Shown in pieces: positions 37,313 to 49,104 of a DNA stretch of 64,000 bases. Origin of the DNA: Podocnemis expansa (Eukaryota > Chordata > Testudines > Podocnemididae); the NCBI GenBank assembly GCA_007922195.1, contig ML681997.1, positions 14,702,260 through 14,766,259 on the forward strand, read 5' to 3'. Within the stretch, counting starts at the first letter, position 1. The number at the start of each line of letters is the position of its first letter. The notes under the pieces are model-generated. The model made no database searches. It had not been told where the DNA came from and saw only the letters and a list, made by a program, of their open reading frames with translations. The translations under genes and the position numbers were made by a program.

Positions 37313-38240
37313 GCCAGATCCTTTGCTGGTGTTATGTGGGGTCAGAGAGGGGGATAGAAACACTGGACACCTTGGTTGTGGTAATTACCTTTTATGCAAT
37401 GTTTATTGGCAGCTTATGGGGTACAGCATTTAAGGGAAATTAAGCAACAGAGCAGTGACCACAATTAGCAAACCATTTAATAGAACAACATAGAAAATAC
37501 AAGAGACCAAATTTATCCCAAAATTAAGAAGGTTTTGTGTAAACAACAGGCATTGTGTAAGCAACAGGCCTTTGGCTTTGAATACATACAGCAGCAGCAC
37601 AGTGAGCAGGGCCTAGTACCTCAACAATCTATCCTAGGACAGGCAGTACAAGATACAACATCAGATACAAAATATGACACTCTTATACTCACACAGCTTC
37701 CAAGTATTACACTCATACCTGACAGATGCTGGGCTTACTTGAGACCGGCCAAGTCCAAGTTAGCCTAGGTGCCGGAGTTGGTGGGATGAGGACGTTAAGG
37801 TGCACACCAACCCCTGTTGTATCATTGTTGATCTTCCTTCCCTTGACTACTAAGTCGAGCTGTTTTATGGATGAAGTGATTAAAGGGCATCCCGGGTAGG
37901 GAAAGGAGGCGCCCGGCTCCAATCTCCTTCATCCTTATTTGGCGTTGTTTTCAACCGGCTTACCACTACTTTCTTGATTGGCACCCCTGGACCCTGTTTG
38001 GCCACTGAGTTTGCCCTTAGCTGCAACTTTTTACTTATGCTATACATGTGCCTCTTTTTCAACTATTCTTGCTGCCTCTAGCAATTTTAAGTACCTAGGT
38101 CATGAAAACTGCTCTATAAAAATTGCAACTTTATACAATAAAAGCTGCTGTCTTTAGCAACTTTATACTGATGGGAGATTACTTCACTCTGGAGAGGTTC
38201 ACCCTTCATCCTCCCAAAAGTACATTTTGCACAAGTGTTT
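37313..38240. mobile_element. Possible LTR-like repeat
   Basis: Begins just after GGGCCAGATCCTTTGCTGGT, which looks like one end of the ancient GATCC palindromic repeat, as if something inserted into it. The following 900 bp has distinct composition, a tandemly repeated TGTGTAARCAACAGGC at about 37535-37570, and ACAATAAAAGCTGCTG (a possible AATAAA) near 38136. Neither TG...CA termini nor a target duplication could be established. Confidence 0.3.
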
Positions 38241-39189
38241 AACCTCAATGCTGCCAGCTAAGAGGCGTGTCACAAGACAATCTTGCTTAGCTCAGGCCAT
38301 TTTGGGAAGCCTTTGCCAAAGCTCCTCCAGTCTGCCTTACCTTTGGCCAAGATTTTTGAATGGCCATGCCAAGACACTGGTATTAACTGGTAGAGCTCTG
38401 TTGTCATTAGTGGTTCTATGCTAATTTATATTACCTAACAATTTTGGGCAGGCATGGTTATGTCCCACTGAAACTCATGCTTGAGCTCTACACAGGTTTC
38501 TTGAATGATTATCAAAGGAAACAAGGCACTGAGGGTGATTTGGAGCTAGCAATGATGACTGGATAGGATATACTATATGCACTTACAAATTACAGGTATC
38601 TGATTTTGGTTTTTTGCATTTGAACTGACTTTTACCACCCCAGGTAAAATAGAGGTTATGTGAGGTCTTTCATTCCAAGGCTGCCCTACAGGGAGCTAGA
38701 AGGACACCATCAATTTAAAAATCAGCTTTGGTCTGAAAATTGTTCACCTGCTGTTACAAGCAATTCCTGAGATTACTGCAGCTGAAAGAAATTTTTGTTT
38801 CTCTACAAGTTCAGGGTGGGCAGGACCAGTTTCTGGACACTGCCCTGCAGTGACTGCATCTAGGCATGAGTGGGCAGTCAGCGGCCATTGCAATTTATTG
38901 TTTGGCTTCTCTGCTATTTAGGAATAAGAGAAGGATTTAAGAAAAGCTCCCTGAAGTTAAATACTCTAGTCTTTGGGGCATTTGAAATCTTAATCTAGAG
39001 TTAAATTCTGAAGGTCATGCCCATCTCTAGTAGTCATAATCTAGCCTGGAGCAAATCTGCAAAGTTTCATTGACCATCCTGACCATTGACCATTGAGTCA
39101 TCCTGATTTGCAGCAATAGGGAATCTTTCTCAGTATTTTCATTTTTTGTCAGATGGAGGATGATTGTTTGTTAAAAAGTGGAATGAGCT
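38241..39189. other. Unassigned sequence
   Basis: Only small direct repeats such as TGACCATCCTGACCATTGACCATTGA near 39070, given here as positions of interest; no gene or named repeat. The phrase is a short local slippage-type duplication. Confidence 0.4.
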
Positions 39190-39468
39190 GACCATTTCAT
39201 TTCCCAGGGACCAGTTAGTTGTCATGGGTTAAGAGGGAAGATCCTCTTTTGGATCACTAACTGGGTAAAGGATAGGAAGCAAAGGGTAGGAATAAATGGC
39301 AGTCTTCAGAATGGAGAGGGGTAAATAGTGGTGTCCTTCAGGATTCTGTTCAGGGATCACTGGAATGGAAGACTTCACATAACCTCTATTTTACCTGGGG
39401 TGGTAAAAGTCGATTCAAATGCAGAAGATGATCTTGGAAAAAGAGCAAAGAGTGAGATGGCAAAATTT
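39190..39468 (+). mobile_element. Older CR1-like LINE, left part (interrupted by CR1 copy C)
   Basis: Plus-strand codons in shifting frames read [20 protein letters not shown] (39245-39305), then a SFRILFRDH remnant of the SVLGPLLF box, and DLGKRAKSEMAKFA just before the catalytic ADD, where the homology is cut at about 39468. It continues after copy C at 41861. A different and older subfamily than copies B-D. Confidence 0.7.
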
Positions 39469-41779
39469 GCTGCTCACAAACAGAGAAGAATTGATTGGGG
39501 ACATAGAACTTAATGGCAACCTGGGCAGCAAGTGACCATGAGATGCTAGAGTTCAAGATGCTGATTAATGGAAAACAGGAAAGAAGCAAAACGCAGACCC
39601 TGGACTTCAGAAAAGCAGATTTTGGCTCCCTTAGGAACTGATGGGCAGGATCCCTTGGGAGGTTGATCTGAAGGGGAAAGGTGTCCAAGAGAGCTGGTTG
39701 CATTTTAAAGAAACCCTGCTAAGGGAATGAGAAGATACCATTCCAATGAGCAGGAAGAACAGCAAATGTGCAAGGCACCCAGTGTGGCTTAACAGAGAAC
39801 TCTGCACTGAGCTAAAGCATAAAAAGGAAGCTTACAGGAAGTGGAAGCTTGGACAGATGACATATAAAGGCATATAACTGTATCAAAAGCCTAGCTAAAG
39901 TTGAGCTATATCACATCAACAGCTCTTCCCACGTCCACAAATCCAGTCATCTCATCATAGAAGGTGATGAGGTGATGAGGCATATAAAGATATCATTCGG
40001 TACTGCAGGGATAAAATCAGAAAGGCCAAAGGACAATTGGAGTTGCAGCTAGCAAGGGATGTGAAGGATAACAGGAAGGGGTTCTACAAGTACGTCAATA
40101 ACAACAAGAGGAGCAGGGCTGGTGTCGGTCCCTTACTGAATAGCGCAGGTATCCTTGTGATGAAGGATGAGGAAAAGGCTGAAGTGCTCAATGCTTTTTT
40201 TACTTCAGTTTTCACAGGGAGGGCCAGCTCCCAGTCCACTACACTGGGTATGGCAGATTGGAGAGAAGAAGAGAGGCCCTTGGTGACAGAAGGTCAGGGC
40301 AGGGACTACCTAAAGAAGCTGGATGTGCACAAGTCCATGGGGCCGGACGACCTGCATCCGAGGGTGCTGAGGGAATTGGCCGATGGAGTAGCGGTACTGC
40401 TGGCCATTATCTTTGAAAACTCGTGGCGAATGAGGGAGGTGCCGGAGGATTGGAAAAAAGCAAATATAGTGCCTATCTTCAAGAAAGGCAAAAAGGAGGA
40501 TCCAGGGAATTACAGACCTGTCAACCTCACCTCAATCCCTGGAAAAATCATGGAACAGATTCTCAAAGAATCCATCCTGAAACACTTGGAGGAAAACAGA
40601 GTGATCAGGAAGAGTCGGCATGGATTCATCAAGGGTAAATCATTCCTGACCAACCTCATCACCTTCTATGATGAGATGACTGGATTTGTGGATGTGGGAA
40701 GAGCTGATGATGTGATATAGCTCAACTTTAGCAAAGCTTTTGATACAGTTTCCCACAGCATTCTTGTCAGCAAGTTAAGGAAGTATGGGTTAGATGTGTG
40801 GACTGTAAGGTGGATAGAGAACTGGCTAGATCAACGATTTCAACGTGTAGGAATCAGTGGCTCAATATCTAGTTGGCAACCGGTAACGAGTGTTGTGTCC
40901 CAGGGGTCGGTCCTGGGACCAGTTCTGTTCAATATTTTCATTAATGATCTGGATGATGGGATTTATTGCACACTCAGTAAGTTTGCGGATGACACCAAGC
41001 TGGGGGGAATGGTAGACCTGCTGGAGGGCAGGGAGAAGATTCAGGAAGACCTTGACAAATTGGAGCAGTGGGCCAATAGAAATCTCATGAGGTTCAACAA
41101 AGAAGTGCAAAGTCCTGCACTTGGGACGGAAAAACCCCATGCACTGCTACTGGCTGGGGAACGATCAGCTATGTAGCAGCACTGTAGAAAGGGACCTGGG
41201 GCTCCTGGTGGATGGGAAGCTGGATATGAGTCAGCAGTGTGCTCTTGCTGCCAAAAAGGCCAATGGCATACTGGGCTGCATCAGAAGAAGCATTGCAAGC
41301 AGATCGAGGGATGTGATCATTCCCCTCTATTCTGCACTGGTGAGGCCACATTTGGAATACTGTGTCCCGTTTTGGGCTCCCCACTACAAAAAGGACATGG
41401 ACAAATTAGAGTCCAGCAGAGGGCAACAAAAATTATCAAGGGGCTGGAGCACAAGCCCTATGAAGAAACACTGAAGGAGCTAGGCTTATTTAGCCTGCAG
41501 AAGAGAAGACTGAGGGGGGATTTGATTGCAGCCTTCAACTCCCTGAAGGGATGCTCCAAGGAGGTTGGAGCTCAGCTGTTCTCAGTAGTAATAGAGGATA
41601 GAACAAGGAGCAATGGTTTCAAGTTGCAGCTGGGGAGGTCGAGGCTGGATATTAGGAAAAACTTTCTTACTAGGAGGGTGGTAAAGTATTGGAATGGGCT
41701 ACCTAGGGAGGTGGTGGAATCTCCATCTTTGGAGATGTTTAAGGCCCGGCTGGATAAAACTCTGGCTGGAATAATTTAG
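39469..41779 (+). pseudogene. CR1 ORF2 reverse transcriptase, copy C
   Basis: The frame from 40037 carries the RT fingers (MGPDDLHPRVLRELADG, 40345) and [18 protein letters not shown] (40483); the segment with the first catalytic Asp has TAG in place of the Tyr codon (40718-40720, normally IYLDFSKAFD) and Asn for that Asp. The frame resumes in phase at 40796 with [20 protein letters not shown] and FADDTKLGG (40984). About two bases are lost near 41100 and four near 41412, after which a last frame gives the C-terminus ending in TAG at 41777-41779. Upstream of 40000 the endonuclease end and linker are frameshifted and broken by the 98-bp inverted block. Function is lost: an active-site Asp and the frame are both gone. 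Confidence 0.88.
39876..39973 (-). repeat. 98-bp inverted copy of 40653-40750 inside CR1 copy C
   Basis: The block from AACTGTATCAAAAGC to GTGATGAGGT is the reverse complement of 40653-40750 with four mismatches by my count. It shares the copy-C-specific TAG and CTCAAC variants of that segment, so it was templated by this locus and not by a general CR1 consensus. The flanks carry a partial duplication of CATATAAAGG/GGCATATAAAG. Confidence 0.85.
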
Positions 41780-41860
41780 TGGGAGTGGTCCTGCTTTTTT
41801 TGGCAGGGGGTTGGACTAGATGACCTCATGAGGTCCCTTCTAACCCTATGATTCTATGAT

Positions 41861-42612
41861 CTACTCAATGTGCAGTAGCAGTCAAAAAACCTAGCAAAAT
41901 GTTCAGAATCATTAGGAAAGGGAGAGTTAACAAGATAGATAATATCATATCACCTTTTTATAAATCCATGATCCACCCACATCTTGAATACTGCATGCAG
42001 ATCTTGTCATATATTGGAATTGAAAAAGGTATGGAAAATGCAGTTAAATTACTAGGAGTGATGGCACAACTTCCATATGAGATGACAGATTAATAAGAAG
42101 GGGATTTTTCATGTCAGAAAAGAGCTGAATAAAGGGGGATAAGATAGAGGTCTTTAAAATCTTGACTGGTGTGGATTAAGTAAATAAGGAAGTGTTGCTT
42201 ACTCCTTTTCATAAAACAAGAATTAGGGGGTCATGAAATGAAATTAATAGGCAACAGGTTGAATCTGAGTAAAAGGAAGTATTTCTTCACATACTTCACA
42301 GTCAACCTGTGGAACTCTTTACCAGAGAATGTTTCAAAGGCCAAGATTGTAACAGCTTTCAAAAGAGAACTAGGTAAGTTCTTGAAGGATAGATCCATCA
42401 ATGGCTCTTAGCCAGGATGGACTCAGGGATGCCAAACCATGTTTTGATGTTTGCCTAGCTATTTTCAAGAAGCTGGGAGTGACCAGTGGGACAGATCAAA
42501 TGATGATTACCTGTTCTGTTCATTCCCTCTGAAACACCTGGAATTGGCCAATGTTAGAAGATGGGCTACTGGCTAGATGGATCATTGGTCTGATCCTGTA
42601 TGGCCAGTCTTA
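41861..42612 (+). mobile_element. Older CR1-like LINE, right part and 3' end
   Basis: Resumes with codons for STQCAVAVKK, then MFRIIRKGRVNKIDNIISPF and HPHLEYCMQI (41899-42000), and continues through the C-terminal region (CACAGTCAACCTGTGGAACT, 42297) to a 3' end like GGCTACTGGCTAGATGGATC...CTGATCCTGTATGGCC (42565-42605). It is the same tail type as the antisense LINE at 28575. About 200 bp expected between the two halves are missing, lost at or after copy C's insertion. Confidence 0.8.
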
Positions 42613-45600
42613 TGATACAGATAGCTCTGGATTAAGATCTCCAAGTGGAATTCACTGTATCCTATTGGTAGAGTAAATTGAACTATTGTTTACAAATAAT
42701 CTTCATGATATTTATTTATGATGTATCTGTATTGTTATTGACAGTAGAAGCAATTTTTGACCAGACTTCATTGTGTTGTTTACACCCTTTTTGTTTGATT
42801 AGTGAATAATTCACAAAATAATAAAGATCTTCTTGAAATGCCATCTTCCTTTTGCATAAATATTTGCAGAATAGTTAGAATGAATAATTTTCAGACCCTG
42901 GGGTGTTTGTGAGCCATTGACTTTAACTATTACTTCTGTCATGTATGCGGTCTCCTATGTAAAGGGGTATTATTTCTGCTCCTTGGCTAACATTGTGAAT
43001 CATGACATAAGTACTTCCAGTGTTGAATGTGTAAGTAAATAATAATTCATGATAAGATCCATAAAACTTTTGGGATACATTAAATACCAAAATGTTGATT
43101 AAATATTCAGGAATAATGAATAGTGTGACCATTTCACAATAAACGAAAGCAAATCTAGTTCGGTGAAAATATTTGCAGATGAGTATTTTGCTATTTTATC
43201 AGTTCTGACCTTTATCCAGTCCCTTAACCGTCCAGACCATATTTGTTTAAAAATGTATTACTTGTTTCATTTCTTTTTTTGAACTGAAATGCAAGGGTCA
43301 TAAATACCTACAACTCTCCCAGTATTACTGTAACAGAACAAAAAAACAAAAGACAGTTGAACAGATATAAAACCAGGGACCATAAAGGATTAGACTTTTT
43401 TATCAATAAATGTTGATTTTACAGATAGGTGTAGTAAGAAAAATGCTGCTGATAACTTATTGAGTTTGAGTTAAGCTATTACTATGTTTATTTTACTGTA
43501 TGATGTTGATCAACTGTGTTTTAATGGTTATAAATAGTTACATTTTGACTCATCGCATCTTCTGTCATTAAATTGTCTGACCCTCCCTAATTTTCTACAC
43601 ATGTGAACATTTAAATAGATAAAAATAAAACTGCTTAATCCCCATAACTTTTTGCAATTGTGAAAATTTTAACTGATGAAAATTTAAAAAGTCTTAAAAA
43701 TAAATATGCATTGAAATTATTTTGTTTGTTTTTGTTTGTTTGTGTGTGTGTGTGTGTGTTTGTTTGTTTAAAAAACTCAGATTCTGCCAAGCCTACATAT
43801 ATGCAATGCATTGACTCCAGGAATAGTACATAGGATTGAACTTCCTTTATGGACGTTACAATTGATATCATCTAATCTAGGCTTTAAACCACACTCATTA
43901 TTGTGGTGTGTGAACACCTTAACAGGTTGACTGTGTCTCTCTTTAAATTGCAGCTGGGATAACTGATTATATCCATGTGTTCAGAGAGCAAACAGGAATA
44001 TGTCATGAGACTCAAGATTCCTTATCATCCTTCATGTGAATTACTTTTTAAGGCATCAAGAACTGCTGTTAAATAAAGGGGCAATAATACCTGTGAATAG
44101 AAGAGAAGCATGCCTAGTGCTTCAGATGAGGACATAATGTCCAATAAGAGAGGCAATGACATTTGCTCAAGATTTTCTATCTTTTCAATAATGTGTCACA
44201 ATATAAAGGACATCCTAGATGTCAGGTGATAAGGAGATTAAGTTGAACTGACACAGCATTAGATGTGCAAGACAGAGAAATTGGCTAGACTTTCTCATAT
44301 TGCGGTGAGATAAACCAAACATATGTGCAACATAATCTACCTTAGTCACATGCTTATTTCACTAGCACGTACAGCATATGTCTAATCCATACTATTCAGG
44401 GGTGAGAAGAGGTAGGAAATTTTTTCTCATTGGAATCTGAGTGGTTTTGAGTTTCAGAATGTGGACCAAATTTTGGGGGGAGGGTGGTAAATGAAATGTT
44501 GTGTGAAAGTTCATTTTAATTTTCTTTTTCTCTCTGCCATTTGCTGGTGGGGATTTTTTTTCTTTGCAGTGGTTGGTTATATTTGATAGCAAAAACGATG
44601 TGTTACTGGTTCTGGTTCTCTGAATGGCTGATGCTGTCCCCATCTCAGGAGCACTACTAGAAGCCATTTTGACAGATTTTCATGGGGGAGAGGAGTTAAA
44701 TTGCATGTTTAGCTAGTAAGATAAGATGGAACTAAACAGAATGTGCTCCTGTGAAACCTAAATACAATTTTTAATGCTTAAATGCTAGGAGGTAACCTTA
44801 TTTATAGGCATCTTATACCATTCGATGTTAAGAGGACAAAATACTGGACAGATGGTGGCATGGTCAAGAAATAAACTGATTTTACCCACTTCTCATTTGG
44901 GGAATATGGAGTTTAGTTCAGATTAGTTTATCTACTACTTTTTTAGCACTGCAGACAGAGATAATTGACATCTACATCCATACATCAAAGGGCAACCCAA
45001 GATTTTATTACACATGACCACCCGGGGATATCAGTGTGGATAGTTGGACTCCTCTAGGGTAGGGCACAAAAAATATCTGAGACTTTTTTGGCTTCTGAGC
45101 TACTGGACCTGGGCCTTTTCATTCAGGTAACAGAGGTTTGTGATTTTAGAACTAGAGCTGCTTAGTCCAGGCTTTGGAGAAGATTCATCCAGGGAATTAT
45201 TGTGTGCTTGGTGCAAGATCCAGATGGCAGCATATACTAAAGAGGCTACATGAAGAAAAGAGGGAAATGATTAGATATAAAGATTTTACAGGTATACACA
45301 GAAATAACTTTCATCTTAGAGCACTTTGCATGTTGAATGAACTTCACATAAAAACTGATCACTCACTGCACCACTGAAACTTAGCTACTGTTTAAGAGCG
45401 TGAAATAACTATGCAGCAAGACAAAGGTAATATCTCCTATTAAAACAGCAAACCAGTTAGGTAAAGAATTGAGAAGATTAAAATCTGGAAAGGATACAGG
45501 ATTAACCTCACTATTCGTTACAAGAAGGGCTGGAAGAGCTTTCAAGGCCACAAGTTGACAGGAGCTGTGCTTTTACATCTTCAAAAGAGGAGTTTTAGTT

Positions 45601-46493
45601 GGCTCACCACACTCTCCATGGACTCTGTGGACTGCTTGGTAACTGTTTTGTTAGATGCCCAAAAACTGCATCCAGCTGCTCTGAGATTTTAAAAAATACT
45701 TGGGAAAATTGTTCATTATGACTAGTTTAGTGCTCCTTCCTTTTTCTGTTTCTGTTCATCATCCCATATGGTCCTTTATGTTTATGTGAAAAGACATGGG
45801 CCAGGGAAGATGTCAATACAGAAAGCATCTAGAGTAGAATCATTTCAGCCTCTCTCTGATATCTTCTCAAGTACAGTGGAGTTCACGTTACAGTTCTGGA
45901 AAATGCCCTAATTATTCAGCACTGAGTTATAGCCAGGCTATCCTTCTCTGATCAACCAAATAAGATAGTTGCATACTTTGCACTCTGTCTGTCAGAGGGA
46001 GTCATTATGATATTAATGACCATCTCCAAGCAAAACACATAGGCAGGATATTATTAGTGCATGCAGTTTAGACACTATGCCTTTGTTGACATGAATGCAG
46101 TTTAAACTGCTATTGGCTACAGCTGAAGGAGCATTTTTTACTTATCATTCTATAACAAGCAGCTTCTAGTTTCTCAAAAAATCCATTCATCCAATAACTA
46201 CTTACAAGAGGATTACCGTGTTTCAGAGAGACTGTCCTTTTATTTTCTGGTTTTTAAACTGCTAGAGGGAAAACTCCAGAGAGCTCCAGAATGGATTCTG
46301 TTTTCATTTACACCGGAATAAAACATTAACTTCAGTGGTGCTTCTCCTAATTAACTTGGGTATAAGTCAAAACTGGGCCTTCCTTGAGAGTTCAGCTTTG
46401 GAATACCAAAGTTCTGCCATCTAATGTTTCTCTTCTAGAACAAAATTTCTTCCCCAAATTGAAAAACACTTGCTAAAATATTGCTTCTAACCA
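42613..46493. other. Unassigned AT-rich sequence
   Basis: Contains a TG/GTTT microsatellite, a possible GATCC-type ancient repeat at about 46305-46380 (ATTTACACCGGAATAA, CTTCAGTGGTGCTTC) and a perfect 14-bp palindrome GCAGTTTAAACTGC at about 46098. No gene seen. Confidence 0.45.
43720..43770. repeat. (GTTT)n/(TG)n compound microsatellite
   Basis: TTTGTTTG units, then about nine TG dinucleotides, then GTTTGTTTGTTTA. Confidence 0.9.
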
Positions 46494-48514
46494 TCAAGCC
46501 CATTAAAAGTCTCTGGGTTAAGTTTAGAGGAGAGCATAACAAGGGTGACGTCGTGGTGGGTGTCTGCTGTACACCACCAGACCAGGAGGAGGAGGTGGAT
46601 GAGGTTTTCTATGGACAACTAGCTGAAGTTTCTAGATTGCAGGCCCTGGTTCTCACGGGGGACTTCAGTTACCCTGACATCTGCTGGGAGGGCAATACAG
46701 CAGTGCACAGGCAATCCAGGAAGCTTTTGGAGAGCATTGAGGACAACTGCCTGGTACAAACGCTGGGGGAACCTATGAGGGGTCTTGCTCTTCTCAACCT
46801 GCCGCTCAAAAATGGAGAAGAATTGGTAGGGGAAGTAGAAATGAATGGCAACCTGGGCAGCAGCAACCATGAGGTGGTAGAGTTCAGATCCTGATCAAAG
46901 GAGGAAAGGAAAGAAACAGAACACAGACCCTTGACTCCAGAAAAGCAGACTTTGGCTCCTTCAGGGAACTGACAGGCAAGATCCCCTGGGAGGCTAATCT
47001 GAAGGGTGCAAGAGTCCAAGAGAGTTGGCTGAATTTTAAAGAAACCCTACTAAGGGCACAGGAAGGTACCATTCCAAAGTGCAGAAAGAATAGCAAAGAT
47101 GGAAGTCATGCAGTATGGCTTAGCAGAGAACTCTTATGTTGAGCTGAAACACAAACGGGAAGCATACAAGAAGTGGATGCTTGGATGGATGACTAGGGAT
47201 GGTGTAGGTCCCTGACTGAATGGGGCAGGCACCCTAGTGGTGGATGAAGTGGAAAAGGCTGACATATTCAATCCTTTTTTTATCTCAGTCTTCGCAGGCA
47301 GGGTTAGCTCCTAGGCTACTGAACTGGGCAACACAGAATAGGGAGAAGATGATCAGCCATTGGTGATGGAAGGTCAGGTTAGGAACGAAGACAAGTTTGA
47401 TGTGTATAAGTCTATGGGCTGGATGGACTGCATCCAAGAGTGCTGAGGGAGTTGGACAATGCGATTACAGAACCACTGGCAATTACTTTTGAAAACTCAT
47501 GGTGATTGGGAAAGATCCCAGATGACTGGAAAAAGGCAAATATAGTACCTATCTTCAGAAAAGAGGAAAAAGGATCTGGGAAACTACAGACCAATCAGCC
47601 GCCCCTGAATCCCTGGCAAAATCATGGAGCAGGTCCTCAAAGAATCCATTCTGAAACACTTGGAGGAAAACAGGGTGATCAGGAAAAGTCAGCATAGGTT
47701 CATCAAGGGCAAATCACGCCTGACCAACCTGATGGCCTTCTATGATGAGATGACTGGCTTTGGGGATGTGGGAATAGCTGTTGACATGATATACCTTGAC
47801 AAAGCTTTTGATCTGGTTTCCCACAGCATCCTTGTCAGTAAATTAAGAAAGTCTGGTTTGGACGAATGGACTGTAAACTGGCTAGAAAGCTGGCTAGATC
47901 ATCAGGTTCAGCAGGTAGGGATCAAAGGTTCAATGTCTAGTTGGCAACCACTAACAAGTGGAGTACCCCAGAGGTCAGTTCTGGGGCTGATTTTGTTGAA
48001 CATCTTCATTAATGATCTGGATGATGAAAGAGATTGCACACTCAGTAAGTTTGTGGATGACAGCAAGCTGGGGAGAATGGGTAGGCATGCTTGGGGGTAG
48101 GGATTAGATACAGGGAGACCTAGACAAATTAGAGCATTGGGCCAAACGAAATGTCATGAGGTTCAGAGAAGGCGTGCAAAGTCTTGCACTTCAGGTAGAA
48201 AAAAATCCCATGTACAGCTACACACTAGGGACTAACCTGATAAGTAACAGCTCTGTAGAAAAGGACCTGGGTGTTATGGTGGATGGGAAGCTGGATATGA
48301 GTCACCAGTGTGCATTTGTTGCCAAAAAGGCCAATGGTATATTGGGCTGCATCAGCAGAAGCGTTGCTAGTAGATCAAGGGATACGATCATTCCCCTCTA
48401 TTCGGCACTGGTGAGGCTACATCTGGAATATTGTGCCAGTTTTGGGCTCCCCGCTATAGAAAGATGTGGACAAATTAGAAAGAGTCCAGTGGAGGGCAAT
48501 GAAAATGATTAGGG
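46494..48514 (+). mobile_element. CR1 LINE copy D, 2.0 kb, both ends missing
   Basis: Starts inside the endonuclease with SLWVKFRGEHNKGDVVVGVC (46511) and reads through GDFSYPDICWEGN and SSNHEVVEF, then, with frameshifts and an internal deletion near 47195, to the RT (NVIRKSQ-type [14 protein letters not shown] at 47690, [15 protein letters not shown] at 47787, [23 protein letters not shown] at 48045). Homology to B and C stops abruptly at about 48514, so the last 400 bp and the 3' terminus are absent; normal CR1 truncation is at the 5' end, so this end was deleted later. Confidence 0.9.
46494..48514 (+). pseudogene. CR1 ORF2, copy D (endonuclease and RT remnants)
   Basis: Nine or so frame breaks split the product into pieces: the endonuclease end (46481-46894), a linker with GKIPDDWKKANIVPIF (47506-47560), the palm (47624-48100) and the thumb/C-terminal part (48156-48512). 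Two active-site changes show: the YLDF box has lost a codon (YLDKAFD) and FADD is FVDD. It is more decayed than copies B and C and has one more piece of the endonuclease than they do. Confidence 0.8.
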
Positions 48515-48714
48515 GGCATAATGTGTGTTTCCCATTTTTTTTTTATTTTTGTGGGAGTTTTCACATCATTGTTAATTATTTTGGAAATGGAACATCTTCA
48601 TGCTGGTCAGTTGGACCATGCCCACATCTGTGTTCATTCACTACTATTGAATATTTCTGTGAACACCTTTTTGTTCACATTAGTGCTAGGGAATAACTAT
48701 TTCTAGAGTGGCTG
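48515..48714. other. Unassigned segment between CR1 copy D and the GC-rich MITE
   Basis: AT-rich with a T-run. TTCTGTGAACACCTTTTTGT and TTCACATTAGTGCTAGGGAA look repeat-like but unknown to me. Confidence 0.4.
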
Positions 48715-49104
48715 TGCCAGGGATTCCCGGGGCCGTGCTCACCCTGGCCCTTGCAGCAGGGGGCTGAGCGGGGCGCCCGCGAACCTGCGGCAGTGTTTCC
48801 AGGCAGCCCGGGGTTTAAAGCCTGCGGGGTGAGGCGCGTGGCTGTGCTTCACCCCGCGGGTGCCTGCAGCCCTCTGCAGACACCTGCGGGGTGAGGCACG
48901 GCTGTGCTTCACCCCGTGGGTGTCTGCAGGCCCCTCCCCAAGCGAAATAGCATGTCCATACTGTGGACATGCTATTTCGCACCCTTATTTCAAAGACACT
49001 GTTTTTATCTTTCGAAATAAGGTGTTTCAAAATAGAGTTATTTCGAAACAGCTTGTTTTGAAACATCTTGTTTCTAAACAAGCCCTCTGTGTGTGAACAT
49101 AGCC
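48715..49104. mobile_element. Harbinger-like MITE with a GC-rich core, partial
   Basis: The right end GTGTGTGAACATAGCC matches the MITE terminal family; left of it are TTATTTCGAAA words, then a perfect 17-bp-arm hairpin (48942-48958 / 48964-48980, arm GCGAAATAGCATGTCCA, loop TACTG), then a GC-rich core at about 48715-48940. The core holds two near-identical units (CCTGCGGGGTGAGG...GCTGTGCTTCACCCCG...GTCTGCAG), each itself partly palindromic. The left terminus is not found, so the element is truncated. Same hairpin and core layout, in opposite orientation, as 61770-62577. Confidence 0.7.

Larger units (their letters stand above)
39469..41860 (+). mobile_element. CR1 LINE copy C, 2.4 kb, 5'-truncated, nested in an older LINE
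   Basis: Starts in the late endonuclease (GCTCACAAACAGAGAAGAAT, aligned with copy B at about 26064) and ends with the CR1 terminus CCTATGATTCTATGAT at 41845-41860. It is very similar to copy B from about 40000 on. Compared with B it carries an extra block of about 100 bp at 39876-39973, inverted from its own RT region. Both flanks are pieces of one older LINE in the same orientation. Confidence 0.93.
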
